Shown one piece after another: positions 1-8,600 of a stretch of DNA of 64,000 nucleotides. The position numbers were made by a program, and so were the translations under genes. Source of the DNA: Bog-473 sp963828825 (GTDB taxonomy: Bacteria; Actinomycetota; Acidimicrobiia; Acidimicrobiales; RAAP-2); contig CAWHGF010000007.1 in assembly GCA_963828825.1 (NCBI GenBank), positions 496,001 through 560,000 on the forward strand, in the 5' to 3' direction. How positions within the stretch are numbered: position 1 is the stretch's first letter; the number at the start of each line of letters is the position of its first letter. The notes under the pieces were generated by a model. That model was not told where the DNA came from, made no database searches, and was given only the letters and a program-made list of their open reading frames with translations.

Positions 1-2
1 CC

Positions 3-665
3 GACCTGCACCGCTTCGGTGCGGGTCTCGTCCTCGGTCTCCCCGAGGGCTCGTTCGCTGCCGTACGGGAGCTGTTGCGGGCGCAGTGGCCCGAGGTGCG
101 GGTGCTGGGCACCGGGCAGAACCTGCGCGTTCTCAAGGACATCGGGAGGCCGACGGACACCTGCGCCCGCTACGGCATCGCTGAGTGGAGCGGCTACCTC
201 GCCGTCGCCCACACGCGGATGGCCACGGAGTCGGCCGTCACCGTCTTGCACTCCCACCCGTTCGTGCCCGCCCGCGACCTCTGCGTGGTGCACAACGGTT
301 CGTTCTCCAACTACGCCACCGTCCGACGCCGACTCGAGGACGACGGTGTCCACTTCGACTCGGACAACGACTCGGAGGTCGCAGCGCGCTTTCTGGCCCA
401 GCGCCTCGAGTTCGGCGACGATCTCGAGGAAGCGACGCGCTGGGTCATGAAGGAGATGGACGGGTTCTTCACGCTCGTCATCACCAACGCGCAGGGCATG
501 TCTGTCGTGCGCGACGCCTTTGCCTGCAAGCCGGCGGTCGTCGCCGAGACGCCGGGGTATGTCGCCGTGGCCTCCGAGTACAGGGCGCTGGCCGAGCTTC
601 CCGGCATCGCGCAGGCCGCCGTCTTCGAGCCCCGGCCCGAGGAGGTCTACACGTGGAGCCGCTGA
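3..665 (+). CDS. Class II glutamine amidotransferase subunit (GlxB/MgsA-like), 5' truncated by window edge
   Basis: The reading frame is open from base 3, so the N-terminus, including the catalytic Cys1 expected for an Ntn-type amidotransferase, lies outside the window. The visible part has amidotransferase II hallmarks: 'VAHTRMATES', 'HSHPF' and 'VVHNGSFSNY', followed by a 'DSEVAARFLA' segment. In this family the domain hydrolyses glutamine and passes ammonia to a partner synthase. The partners follow directly: a GXGXG protein whose start lies inside the last 13 nt of this gene, then an FMN glutamate-synthase domain. This order is that of the three-subunit GlxBCD and MgsABC (N-methylglutamate synthase) systems. 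The sequence cannot separate those two roles. Confidence 0.85.
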   Translation, partial: DLHRFGAGLVLGLPEGSFAAVRELLRAQWPEVRVLGTGQNLRVLKDIGRPTDTCARYGIAEWSGYLAVAHTRMATESAVTVLHSHPFVPARDLCVVHNGSFSNYATVRRRLEDDGVHFDSDNDSEVAARFLAQRLEFGDDLEEATRWVMKEMDGFFTLVITNAQGMSVVRDAFACKPAVVAETPGYVAVASEYRALAELPGIAQAAVFEPRPEEVYTWSR

Positions 666-1426
666 CAGCGGACCGATCCGGTCTCGGCGACGCGCCGGCC
701 GCGGCAGAGCGGTCCGGCACCTCGCAACCTGATCCGGGCCCCCTCGACTGCGGTGTGCTCGGCATCAGGGGCGTGAACCGCGTCCTGCAAGCCCTGCCCG
801 ACGGGGTGGGGATCCGGGTTGCCCAGCCCCGGGGACGCCACAACCTGGCGGTCGGGGTCGCCAACGAGGTCTCCATCACCGTGGCGGGCAACGCCGGCTA
901 CTTCCTGGGCGGCCAGTGCGGCCGACGGGACGGCTCCGGGCCCGACATCGTCGTGGACGGCTTCGTCGGTTGGTCGGTGGGCGAGAACCTCATGGGGGGC
1001 TCGATCCGGGTTCGGGGCGGTGCGTCGCAGAGCGCCGGGTCCAGTGCGCGGGGCGGCCGCATCTTCATCGAAGGGGACGCATCACTACGAGCAGGGATCT
1101 CGCTCAAAGGTGCCACGGTGGTCATCGCCGGCGACGCCGGTGCCATGACGGGCTTCATGGCCCAGGCGGGCACCATCCTCATCGGGGGTGACGCAGGGCA
1201 TGCCCTGGGCGACTCGCTCTACGAAGCAGTGATCTACGTCTCAGGGGCGATCGCCTCCCTCGGCGCCGACGCCGTGGTCGAGGAGCTGAGCGACGAGGAC
1301 GTGCTCGAAGTCAAGCGCCTGGTCGAGGCGACCGGCTTCGACCACATCGAACCCGAGAATGTCACGCGGGTTGCCTCGGCGCGCCAGCTCTACCACTTCT
1401 CCACGCACAACCACAGCGCGTACTGA
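653..1426 (+). CDS. GXGXG-motif glutamate synthase subunit (GlxC/MgsB-like)
   Basis: 257 residues. The GTG at 653 is chosen because GGAGGT sits at 641-646 with a 6-nt gap; the start overlaps the upstream gene by 13 nt. The middle of the protein is a series of Gly-rich turns ('GGSIRVRGG', 'GGRIFIEGD', 'GATVVIAGDAG', 'GTILIGGDAG') typical of the right-handed beta-helix GXGXG domain found at the C-terminus of large glutamate synthase. Here it is a free-standing subunit, as in the GlxC/MgsB family, where it is structural and helps assemble the amidotransferase with the FMN subunit. Its stop overlaps the next start (TGATG at 1424-1428), which suggests coupled translation. Confidence 0.88.
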   Translation: MEPLTADRSGLGDAPAAAERSGTSQPDPGPLDCGVLGIRGVNRVLQALPDGVGIRVAQPRGRHNLAVGVANEVSITVAGNAGYFLGGQCGRRDGSGPDIVVDGFVGWSVGENLMGGSIRVRGGASQSAGSSARGGRIFIEGDASLRAGISLKGATVVIAGDAGAMTGFMAQAGTILIGGDAGHALGDSLYEAVIYVSGAIASLGADAVVEELSDEDVLEVKRLVEATGFDHIEPENVTRVASARQLYHFSTHNHSAY

Positions 1427-2778
1427 TGGCCGGTCCCCCTGAGGCAGTCGTCCCACCCAACGCCAGCTTCCCGCCCGACGTCATCGCGCGGGTCCACGAC
1501 ATGGCGACGACGGGTCAGTATCCGATCCGCGGGCTCGGCGCGCGGCGCCCACTCCCCACCTTCGACGACCTCGTCTTCTTGACCGCATCGGTGTCGCGCT
1601 ACCCGCTCGAGGGCTACCGGGAGCGGTGCGAGACCAAGACGGTGCTCGGCGACCGGCACGGCGCAACGCCACTGGAGCTCGACATCCCGATCACGATCGC
1701 CGGCATGAGCTTCGGCGCCCTCTCGGCCTCGGCCAAGGAGGCCCTCGGGCGGGCAGCCACCGAAGTCGGAACCTCCACCACCACAGGTGACGGCGGCATG
1801 ACCACCGAGGAACGCAAGGCCTCGGCGCTCCTCGTCTACCAGGTGCTCCCGTCTCGATACGGCTTCGACCCCGCCGACCTCCGCCAAGCCGACGCAGTGG
1901 AGATCGTGATCGGTCAGGGCGCCAAACCCGGCGGGGGCGGCCTGCTGCTGGGGCAGAAGGTGAACGAGCGGGTGGCCACCATGCGCACCCTGCCGCCCGG
2001 CATCGACCAGCGCTCGGCCAGTCGTCACCCCGACTGGGTCGGCCCCGACGACCTGCGTATCAAGATCGAAGAGCTGCGCGAGGCCACCGGCTGGCGCATC
2101 CCCGTGTACGTGAAGATGGGCGCCACCCGCGTCGACCACGACGTGAAGCTCGCCGTCGCCGCCGGGGCCGACGTGGTAGTGGTCGACGGCATGCAGGGCG
2201 GCACTGCGGCCACCCAGGAGGTGTTCATTGAGCATGCCGGCATCCCCACCCTGCCTGCGGTGCGCATGGCCGCCGAAGCCTTGCGCGAGATCGGTGCCCG
2301 CGAGGAGGTGCAACTCATCGTGTCCGGTGGCATCCGCTCCGGCGCCGACGTGGCCAAGGCACTCGCCCTGGGGGCCGATGCCGTCTCCATCGGCGTGGCC
2401 GCGCTGCTGGCGCTCGGCTGCAACCGGCCCTCCTACACCGATGCCGAGGGCGCCCCTGTGCCGGTGGCCGCCGACTACGCCGTGCTCGGCACGGAACCGG
2501 GCCGCTGCGCTCACTGCCACACCGGGCGCTGCCCCGTCGGTATCGCCACTCAGGACCGCGCCCTCGAGGCGCGCCTCGATCCTGTCCACGCCGCCGCCGC
2601 GGTGGCCAACTACCTGCGTGCCGTGACCATGGAGGTCACCGCGCTGGCCCGGGCGTGCGGCAAGTCCGACGTGCACCATCTGGAGCCCGAGGACCTTGCC
2701 GCGCTCACCGTGGAGGCCGCCGCCATGGCCAGGATCCCGCTGGCTGGAACCGGCTGGATCCCAGGCTGGCCCACCTGA
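1426..2778 (+). CDS. FMN-binding glutamate synthase family protein (GlxD/MgsC-like)
   Basis: 450 residues, the full length of a stand-alone FMN synthase domain. Visible elements are 'FGALSASAKEAL', the glycine-rich 'GQGAKPGGGGLLLGQKV', a TIM-barrel strand with 'KMGATRV', the phosphate-binding 'DGMQGGTAATQ' and 'SGGIRSGADVAKALALGADAV' regions, and a Cys cluster 'CAHCHTGRCPVG' near residues 362-373 where glutamate synthases ligate an iron-sulfur centre. It should catalyse reductive amination using ammonia (or an amine) from the amidotransferase subunit. In MgsC relatives the product is N-methylglutamate; in true glutamate synthase it is glutamate. ATG at 1426 overlaps the previous stop; the next gene begins 5 nt after the stop. 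Confidence 0.9.
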   Translation: MAGPPEAVVPPNASFPPDVIARVHDMATTGQYPIRGLGARRPLPTFDDLVFLTASVSRYPLEGYRERCETKTVLGDRHGATPLELDIPITIAGMSFGALSASAKEALGRAATEVGTSTTTGDGGMTTEERKASALLVYQVLPSRYGFDPADLRQADAVEIVIGQGAKPGGGGLLLGQKVNERVATMRTLPPGIDQRSASRHPDWVGPDDLRIKIEELREATGWRIPVYVKMGATRVDHDVKLAVAAGADVVVVDGMQGGTAATQEVFIEHAGIPTLPAVRMAAEALREIGAREEVQLIVSGGIRSGADVAKALALGADAVSIGVAALLALGCNRPSYTDAEGAPVPVAADYAVLGTEPGRCAHCHTGRCPVGIATQDRALEARLDPVHAAAAVANYLRAVTMEVTALARACGKSDVHHLEPEDLAALTVEAAAMARIPLAGTGWIPGWPT

Positions 2779-2783
2779 CCACC

Positions 2784-3975
2784 GTGCGTTCTCCCCGCAT
2801 CGCGGAGGTGGTGGTGATCGGTGGCGGCGTGGCCGGGCTCTCTACCGCACGGGCACTCGTCGAGCTCGGAATGACCGACGTGCTCGTGCTCGAGCGCGAC
2901 ACCGTTGGCTCCGGTGGGAGCGGCAAGTCGAGCGGCATCGTGCGCTGCCACTACGGCATCCCGTCGCTGGCCGCCATGGCGTGGCACGCCCTGCCAGTCC
3001 TGGAGGCGGCGGACGAGATCCTGGGCGCCCCCTCGGGCTACACGAGGACCGGTTACCTGGTCGGCGTGGGCCAGCAGAACATCGGCGCGCTGCGCGCCAA
3101 CGTGGCCATGCAGCAGCATCTCGGGATCGAGGTCGACCTGGTCGGCCACGACACCGCCCGGGATCTCTGGCCCAGCGCCCGACTCGACGACTTCGCCGAA
3201 TTCGCCTACGAACCCCGCGGCGGTTATGGCGACGGGCACCAGACCGCGTTGGCCTTCGCGAACGCGGCACGCCGCGGCGGGGCACACGTCGACCAGCACG
3301 CCCCCGTGGCCGCACTCGATGTGCACCATGACCGCGTCGATGGCGTCGTCCTGGCGGACGGCAGCCGCATCGGCGCCGCCCACGTCGTTCTGGCGGCCGG
3401 GCCGTGGTCCGCCGCCCTGGCCGCCGGTGCCGGTGTCGACGTTCCCGTGCGCGCCCAGCGGGCCCAGATCCTGCTCGTCGACCCCGGCCAGCCACTCGGC
3501 CCGGTGCCCGTCTTCTCCGATCTCGTGTCACTGCAGTACGCGCGCCGCCGAGGGGGCCGGCATCCTGGTCGGCGACAGTGACCATTCCGAACCCGAGTGG
3601 TCGGACCCCGACGGCTACCGCGAGCGGGTGAGCGACGACGAGCTGGCCGTTGCCGTGCCCAAGTTCGCGGACCGCTTCCCCGGTCTCGTCGGCGCCGCAC
3701 TGGCGTCGTCCTACGCCGGCTGCTATGACGTGACGCCCGACTACAACCCCGTGATGGGGCCCGCGCCCGTCGATGGCCTCTGGCTGTGCACCGGTTTCTC
3801 AGGGCACGGGTACAAGATCTCGCCGGCCGTGGGCGAGCTGCTGGCCGACCTCATCGTGCACGGGTCGAGCCGCCACGGCGACGTCGACCACCGGGACTTC
3901 CGCTGGGAGCGTTTCGACGAGGAACAGCTCCTCACCAGCCTGCATCCCTACGTGGGCGCCGGTCAGATGCGCTGA
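2784..3975 (+). pseudogene. FAD-dependent oxidoreductase (DAO / sarcosine oxidase beta-like), one frameshift
   Basis: The GTG start at 2784 gives 'VVVIGGGVAGLSTARALVE', a clean Rossmann FAD-binding fold at residues 8-26, and DAO-family sequence continues to about 3545 ('SLQYAR'). From there the homologous sequence continues in the +1 frame ('EGAGILVGDSDHSEPEW') through 'YAGCYDVTPDYNPVMGPAP' and 'CTGFSGHGYKISPAVGEL' to a stop at 3975. One surplus base in the GC-rich stretch around 3540-3556 explains this. The rest is well conserved, so it is either a sequencing/assembly indel or a very recent lesion. Family members oxidise sarcosine, N-methyl amino acids or gamma-glutamyl amines (PuuB); an amine substrate fits the neighbours. 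Confidence 0.85.
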
Positions 3976-4042
3976 GCCAGTCGACCTGCACCGTCCCCGC
4001 GCTCCACAGGACACTCCGGTTGGGGGCGTAGAGTGGCCGGTC

Positions 4043-4786
4043 GTGGCCACTCGCCGGACCGCCCCCGCCCGCACGGGCGCCAAAACCTCCCGCACGGCCA
4101 AGGCCACCCCTGCGGCCAAGGACCACAGCAGGTCCGCCGGCACGAAGGCGGCGTCCCCGCCACCCGTTCCCAAGGCGGGGGCGCTCGAGAATGGCGGCCC
4201 GGTCGGACACGAAGGACCGCTCGGGCAGGTCATCGCCAATCACGTGCGAACCCGCCGCCTCGAAATCGGCTTGAGCGTCGGGCAGCTGGCCGAGCGCACC
4301 GGGATCTCAAAGGGGATGCTCTCGAAGATCGAGAACGCCCAGACGTCGCCCAGCCTCTCCACCCTCGAACGTCTGGCCGGGGCCCTCGATATGCCGGTCA
4401 CCTCGCTCTTCCGGGGTCTGGCCGAGGAGCGCGACGCCGTCTTCGTGAAAGCTGGTAGCGGGCCCGAGATCGTCCGAAAGGGCACCCGGTCCGGGCACAC
4501 CTACGAACTGCTCGGCACCCTCCGAGGACCCTACAAGCGGGTGGAGCCCCTGCTCGTCTCGTTGGACGAGGAGAGCGAGATATTTCCACTCTTCCAGCAC
4601 GCTGGCATCGAGATCCTCTACATGCTGAGCGGTGTGATGGAGTACGGCTACGGCCGTCAGCGCTACAAGATGGAGCGAGGTGACACCCTGCAGTTCGAGG
4701 GCGACATCCCGCACGGGCCGACCATGCTCGTCAAGCTCCCCATCCGCTTCCTTTCGATCACCATCTACACCGGCGACCGCTCCTGA
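4043..4786 (+). CDS. XRE-family transcriptional regulator with C-terminal cupin (PuuR-like architecture)
   Basis: GTG at 4043 is the best in-frame start ahead of an Ala/Lys/Pro-rich, probably disordered N-terminal ~55 residues; no strong ribosome site is visible, so the exact start is uncertain. The helix-turn-helix follows ('VRTRRLEIGLSVGQLAERTG', then 'SKGMLSKIENAQTSPSLSTL'). The C-terminal cupin carries 'ILYMLSGVMEYGYG' and 'GDTLQFEGDIPHGP'. This two-domain form is shared by PuuR, which represses putrescine use and responds to the amine, and by many amine and amino-acid regulators. The gene sits directly upstream of a glutamine-synthetase-like gene that has a perfect inverted repeat in its leader, its likely binding site. 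Confidence 0.9.
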   Translation: MATRRTAPARTGAKTSRTAKATPAAKDHSRSAGTKAASPPPVPKAGALENGGPVGHEGPLGQVIANHVRTRRLEIGLSVGQLAERTGISKGMLSKIENAQTSPSLSTLERLAGALDMPVTSLFRGLAEERDAVFVKAGSGPEIVRKGTRSGHTYELLGTLRGPYKRVEPLLVSLDEESEIFPLFQHAGIEILYMLSGVMEYGYGRQRYKMERGDTLQFEGDIPHGPTMLVKLPIRFLSITIYTGDRS

Positions 4787-4912
4787 GCCCCGGGTCGGCA
4801 CGAGTCGGCGGCCCGCCAGAGGCGCAACAACACCAGCCGGCTCGAATCGCCAGTTCGACACCTGATTTAACAGAATGGACACCGTCCGGCTCTTGCCTCG
4901 CCCGGTCTCCGG

Positions 4913-4933
4913 TTGTTCACTATTGGTGAACAA
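4913..4933. promoter_or_regulatory. Perfect inverted-repeat operator upstream of the GlnT-like gene
   Basis: TTGTTCAC, a 5-nt spacer TATTG, then GTGAACAA: an 8-bp perfect dyad in the only sizeable gap of the cluster, 24 nt before the ATG at 4957. Size and symmetry fit a dimeric HTH protein. The adjacent XRE-cupin regulator (4043-4786) is the obvious candidate. No second copy was noticed elsewhere in the window. Confidence 0.7.
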
Positions 4934-4956
4934 GGTTTCCGGAGGGACAACGAACG

Positions 4957-6366
4957 ATGCTGACGGCGATGCAGACCGACCTCGAGCAATTCGTGGACCA
5001 GGAGGGCCGTACTGAGGCGATCGCCGAGGTGGCGCGGCGAATTGAAGCGGGGGGAATCACCTACGTCTACTTCCAGTTCGTTTCGGTCACTGGGCGTGTG
5101 ATGGGCAAGGGCATCCCGGCGGCCCACTGGGAGTCGGTGGCCACCAAAGGTTTTCAGCTCGTGTACGGCGCGACGGCCAACCTGTTCATCGACCGTCACG
5201 GGCAGTACATCGGCTACGGACCTGAGGCGGCCGAGCTGGTCGGCCTGCCTGACGTTGCCACCTTCTGTCCGCTCCCCTGGGATCAAAAGGTGGCACGCGT
5301 CTTCTGCACACTGTTCCGCGGGCGTGAGGAGTCCACCCACGCCGGCGCGTACCTGACCTCGGACTGTAGGGGCAACCTGCGCCGGCTGCACGAGCAGTTC
5401 ACCGCCGACACGGGACTGACGCTGCGCGCCGGCTGCGAACCCGAGATGATGTGGCTGAAGACCAACCCGGACGGGACGCCGTCCGTCGAGGGGATGACCA
5501 AGCCGTACTGCTACCACATCGACCAGTTCTCCGAGCTCCAACCGGTCATCCACCGCGTCATCGAGTACGGCACCGCCATGGGGCTGGACATGATCCAGGG
5601 CGACCACGAGGACGCGCCCGGGCAGCTGGAGCTCAACTTCGCCTTCGGCCCCGCCGAGGACACTGCGGACCGCCTCACGACCTACCGGCAGATCTGCAAA
5701 CAGGTCGGGCGCGAGTTCGGCCTGTTCCCCTGCTTCATGCCCAAGCCGTTCATGGGTGTCTCGGCCAATGGGTGCCACCACAACATCTCGCTCTGGCAGG
5801 ACGACGTGAACATGTTCCTGCCCGAGGGCGATGACCCGCGCCTCCCGTCGAAGACGGGGCTCCACGCCATCGGCGGCGTGCTCACCCACCTGCGCGCGCT
5901 CACCGCCATCACGGCGCCTACCGTGAACTCCTACCGGCGCTTCGCCGACGCGGGCTTCTGGGCGCCCGTCTTCGCCGACTGGGGCTTCCAGAACCGGACG
6001 ACGGCGTTGCGGGTCAGCGCGCCGGGCCGCTTCGAATACCGTTCCGTGGATTCCGCCGTCAATCCCTACTTGTCGATGGCCGGACTGCTCGTCGCCATGC
6101 GCGACGGGCTCGACCAGAGCATCGACCCTGGTCCGCCCGAGGAGGGCAACATCTACGACGCCATCGCCGCGGGGAAGTCGGTCGCCCGCATCCCGTCGAC
6201 CCTCGGTGAGGCCCTCGACGCCCTCGTGGCCGACTCGGTGATGTGCCAGGCCCTACCCGGCGAGATGCTCGACGTGTTCCTTCACTACAAGCGGGACGAG
6301 TGGGAGCGCTTCATCGGGACGGTCACCGACTGGGACGTCAAGGAATATCTCGACATCCTGCCGTGA
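4957..6366 (+). CDS. Glutamine synthetase family ligase (GlnT / gamma-glutamylamide synthetase type)
   Basis: 469 residues; the ATG at 4957 has a good GGAGGG site at 4941-4946. Glutamine-synthetase landmarks are present: 'GKGIPAAHW' near the beta-grasp end, the metal-binding 'CEPEMMW', 'DHEDAPGQLELNFAF' (glutamate and metal ligands), 'SANGCHHNISLW' for nucleotide binding, and 'NSYRRF'. The family includes GlnT and gamma-glutamylmethylamide synthetase, which join glutamate to ammonia or an amine using ATP. Placed beside glutamate-synthase-like subunits, an amine-type oxidase and a PuuR-like regulator, an amine substrate such as methylamine is more likely than housekeeping ammonia assimilation, but this is inference. 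Its stop overlaps the next gene by 4 nt. Confidence 0.88.
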   Translation: MLTAMQTDLEQFVDQEGRTEAIAEVARRIEAGGITYVYFQFVSVTGRVMGKGIPAAHWESVATKGFQLVYGATANLFIDRHGQYIGYGPEAAELVGLPDVATFCPLPWDQKVARVFCTLFRGREESTHAGAYLTSDCRGNLRRLHEQFTADTGLTLRAGCEPEMMWLKTNPDGTPSVEGMTKPYCYHIDQFSELQPVIHRVIEYGTAMGLDMIQGDHEDAPGQLELNFAFGPAEDTADRLTTYRQICKQVGREFGLFPCFMPKPFMGVSANGCHHNISLWQDDVNMFLPEGDDPRLPSKTGLHAIGGVLTHLRALTAITAPTVNSYRRFADAGFWAPVFADWGFQNRTTALRVSAPGRFEYRSVDSAVNPYLSMAGLLVAMRDGLDQSIDPGPPEEGNIYDAIAAGKSVARIPSTLGEALDALVADSVMCQALPGEMLDVFLHYKRDEWERFIGTVTDWDVKEYLDILP

Positions 6367-7178
6367 CTCCCTCTCATGGCTTGGCCGTCCCGGCTCAGCC
6401 CCCCGCCGACGGTCCTCCGCGCGTGCTGGTCTTCCAGCACCATCCAGACGAGGACCCCGGCGCGCTCGGCATCCTCCTCGAAGAGGCCGGGTGCACGTTG
6501 CACGCCGTGGAGCTCGATGCCGGTGAGGCGATTCCAGACCTGGTCGCCTTCGAGATGTTGCTCGTGATGGGCGGGCCTCAGCACGTCTGGCAGGAGGACG
6601 CGCACCCTTGGTTGGTCGAGGAGAAGGCGGCCATCGTGCAATGGGTCACCGACCTGGATCGCCCCTGCCTCGGCGTCTGCCTCGGGCATCAGCTGTTGGC
6701 TGACGCGCTGGGCGGGACGGTCAAGCCGATGGCCGTCCCCGAGATCGGTGTGAACGAGATCCACCTCACGACCGAAGGTCTCGGTGACCCGGTCGTGGGG
6801 AGCCTGCCCGGAACACTGCCCGCACTCCAGTGGCATGAGGCAGAGGTGGTCGAACCACCACCAGGCGCCGTGGTGCTGGCCCGCAACGAGTACTGCAACG
6901 TGCAGGCACTGCGAGCCGGTCCCCTGGCCTGGGGCGTGCAGTTCCACCTCGAAGTGGGGCCCGGCACCGTGCCCAAATGGGCCGCGGTCCCCGAATACAA
7001 GCGGACGCTTGACGAAAGCCTCGGCAGCGCGCTCCTCCTCCAGGACGCGGCGGCGCGCAATCTGTCGGTCATGAGCGCCGCCACCGGCGACCTTCTCCGC
7101 GCGCTCCTCGAGACCGCCTCTGGGATCTCGCCGACAGGGGCCCGCAACATCCCCCTTGCCGCCGGCTCCCTCACGTGA
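6363..7178 (+). CDS. Class I glutamine amidotransferase (GMP synthase-like)
   Basis: 271 residues from GTG 6363, which overlaps the preceding TGA (GTGA). The class I triad region is visible: the nucleophile in 'CLGVCLGHQLLADALGG' and the histidine in 'WGVQFHLEV', where the usual 'FHPE' reads FHLE. The oxyanion strand 'LLVMGGPQHV' is present. Stand-alone proteins of this kind hydrolyse glutamine or gamma-glutamyl amides. In the Puu pathway a class I amidotransferase-type enzyme (PuuD) releases the product from its gamma-glutamyl carrier, and a similar deglutamylating job here would fit the two ligases on either side. A roughly 50-residue C-terminal extension follows the catalytic domain. The stop overlaps the next start by 4 nt. 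Confidence 0.82.
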   Translation: MTPSHGLAVPAQPPADGPPRVLVFQHHPDEDPGALGILLEEAGCTLHAVELDAGEAIPDLVAFEMLLVMGGPQHVWQEDAHPWLVEEKAAIVQWVTDLDRPCLGVCLGHQLLADALGGTVKPMAVPEIGVNEIHLTTEGLGDPVVGSLPGTLPALQWHEAEVVEPPPGAVVLARNEYCNVQALRAGPLAWGVQFHLEVGPGTVPKWAAVPEYKRTLDESLGSALLLQDAAARNLSVMSAATGDLLRALLETASGISPTGARNIPLAAGSLT

Positions 7179-8584
7179 GCGCCACCGACCCCCCCGACGA
7201 TGCTGCATCACGGACTCCTCCGGCCACCGAAGCGCGCCGGCTCGGCCCCCTCGCTCCCGCGACCGTACGCGCCGCCGTGAAGCGAAGGGGCGTCACGGAC
7301 TGGCTGGACACCGCAGGCCTGCGCACCGTGCATCTCGGGCTTGTCGACGCGTCCGGCACGTTGCGGGAAAAGCGCCTCGGAGCATCCGCTGCGGCGCGGG
7401 CCTTCGAGGAGGGGTGGGGTTTCATCGACGCCATCCAGTCCTGGGGGCCGGACGACACCGTGTGGCAACCCGTCGGCGCGACCTCCGGGTTGGCCGCGGT
7501 GGACACCGGCTCGGGGCGCCCGTATCCGTTTGCGGACGACGCGACCTTCTTCCTGGCGGAGTTCGGCGCGCCCCTGCGCGAGCTCTCACCCCGCTTCCAG
7601 CTCCAACGCATGGTCGAGCTGGCCGCGTCATCGGGGTTCGCCGCCAGGGTCGCCTGGGAGTTCGAGTGCATCGTGCTCGAACCGGCGCCCGGCACCTCCG
7701 ATGCGATTGAGACCGCAATGGCAGCCAACCGCTGCTGGTCGGCGCTGACGATGGCCACAGAGGAGGAGGAGCTGGGGAGACTGGTCGACACACTCGAGGC
7801 GGGAGCGATCCCCATCGACCACGTGTGCGCCGAGCTGGGGCCGGGCTGCCTCGAGATCGCCACGGCCCCCGAGCCGGCGTTGCGGTCAGCGGACTCCGCC
7901 GCACTGGCGAAGGTGTACACCAAGGCTCACTTCGCCCGCGCCGGCCGCCGGGCCACCTTCATGGCTCAGCTCGGGTCAGGCTTCCCCGGCCTCGGGGGGC
8001 ACCCCAGCCTGTCGCTGCACGGGCTGGGGGATGACGCGCCGTTGCTCTGTGACGAGCCCGGCATTCTCTCCAAAACCGCCTCCTGGGCCATCGCCGGCGT
8101 CGTGACACTCCTGCCCGAGCTCCTGGCCATGGCCGCGCCCTACCCAAACTCGTTCCGGCGCTTCGGCCCGGGGAACTGGGCCCCGACCGCGGCGACATGG
8201 GGCCCGGAGGCCTACAGCTGCGCGCTGCGCGTGGTGGCACGCGACCCCCGCCGCGCTCGGCTCGAGCTGCGCCTCCCAGGGGCCGACACGAGCCCGCACC
8301 ACTGCTTGGCGATGTTTCTCGGTGCAGCCATGTGGGGAATCGAGGAGCGACTCGAACCACCGCCCCCGGTCGTCCCACCGGCCGACGGGCGCGCCGGCGG
8401 CGGCCGCGCCCTCCCCCGCGAGCTCACGGAAGCCACCGAGCGGTTCGCCGCCAGCACCGTGGCCCGGGAGCTCTTCGGGTCCGCCTTCGTCGAGCACTTC
8501 GCGCAATCCCGTCGCGCCGAGGTGGCGGCCTGCCACCGCTTCGTCTCCGCCGAGGAGCGACACCGCTACCTCGACCAGGTCTGA
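7175..8584 (+). CDS. Diverged glutamine synthetase homologue
   Basis: 469 residues from GTG 7175 (GTGA overlap). It shares the glutamine-synthetase fold markers in altered form: 'LVDASGTLREKRLG', 'ARVAWEFECIVLEPAP' where the usual EPE metal triad is weakened to EFE, 'LGPGCLEIATAPEPA' in place of the normal GQ-E-N block, and 'PYPNSFRRFGPGNWAPT' corresponding to NSYKR. A Pro/Gly/Ala-rich insertion lies near residues 395-410. Such diverged homologues often act on amines or serve non-catalytic roles. It differs clearly from the enzyme at 4957-6366, so the cluster holds two ligases that probably have different substrates or partner each other. Confidence 0.75.
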   Translation: MSATDPPDDAASRTPPATEARRLGPLAPATVRAAVKRRGVTDWLDTAGLRTVHLGLVDASGTLREKRLGASAAARAFEEGWGFIDAIQSWGPDDTVWQPVGATSGLAAVDTGSGRPYPFADDATFFLAEFGAPLRELSPRFQLQRMVELAASSGFAARVAWEFECIVLEPAPGTSDAIETAMAANRCWSALTMATEEEELGRLVDTLEAGAIPIDHVCAELGPGCLEIATAPEPALRSADSAALAKVYTKAHFARAGRRATFMAQLGSGFPGLGGHPSLSLHGLGDDAPLLCDEPGILSKTASWAIAGVVTLLPELLAMAAPYPNSFRRFGPGNWAPTAATWGPEAYSCALRVVARDPRRARLELRLPGADTSPHHCLAMFLGAAMWGIEERLEPPPPVVPPADGRAGGGRALPRELTEATERFAASTVARELFGSAFVEHFAQSRRAEVAACHRFVSAEERHRYLDQV

Positions 8585-8600
8585 ACAGGAGACAGGGCGG

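Noticed and set aside
1390..2679. 429-codon open frame on the minus strand opposite the FMN synthase gene
   Set aside because: Gly/His/Val-rich shadow of a high-GC gene; no family, while the plus strand encodes a complete known protein.
4867..5889. 340-codon minus-strand frame opposite the GlnT-like gene
   Set aside because: Shadow frame that also runs through the operator region; no recognisable domain.
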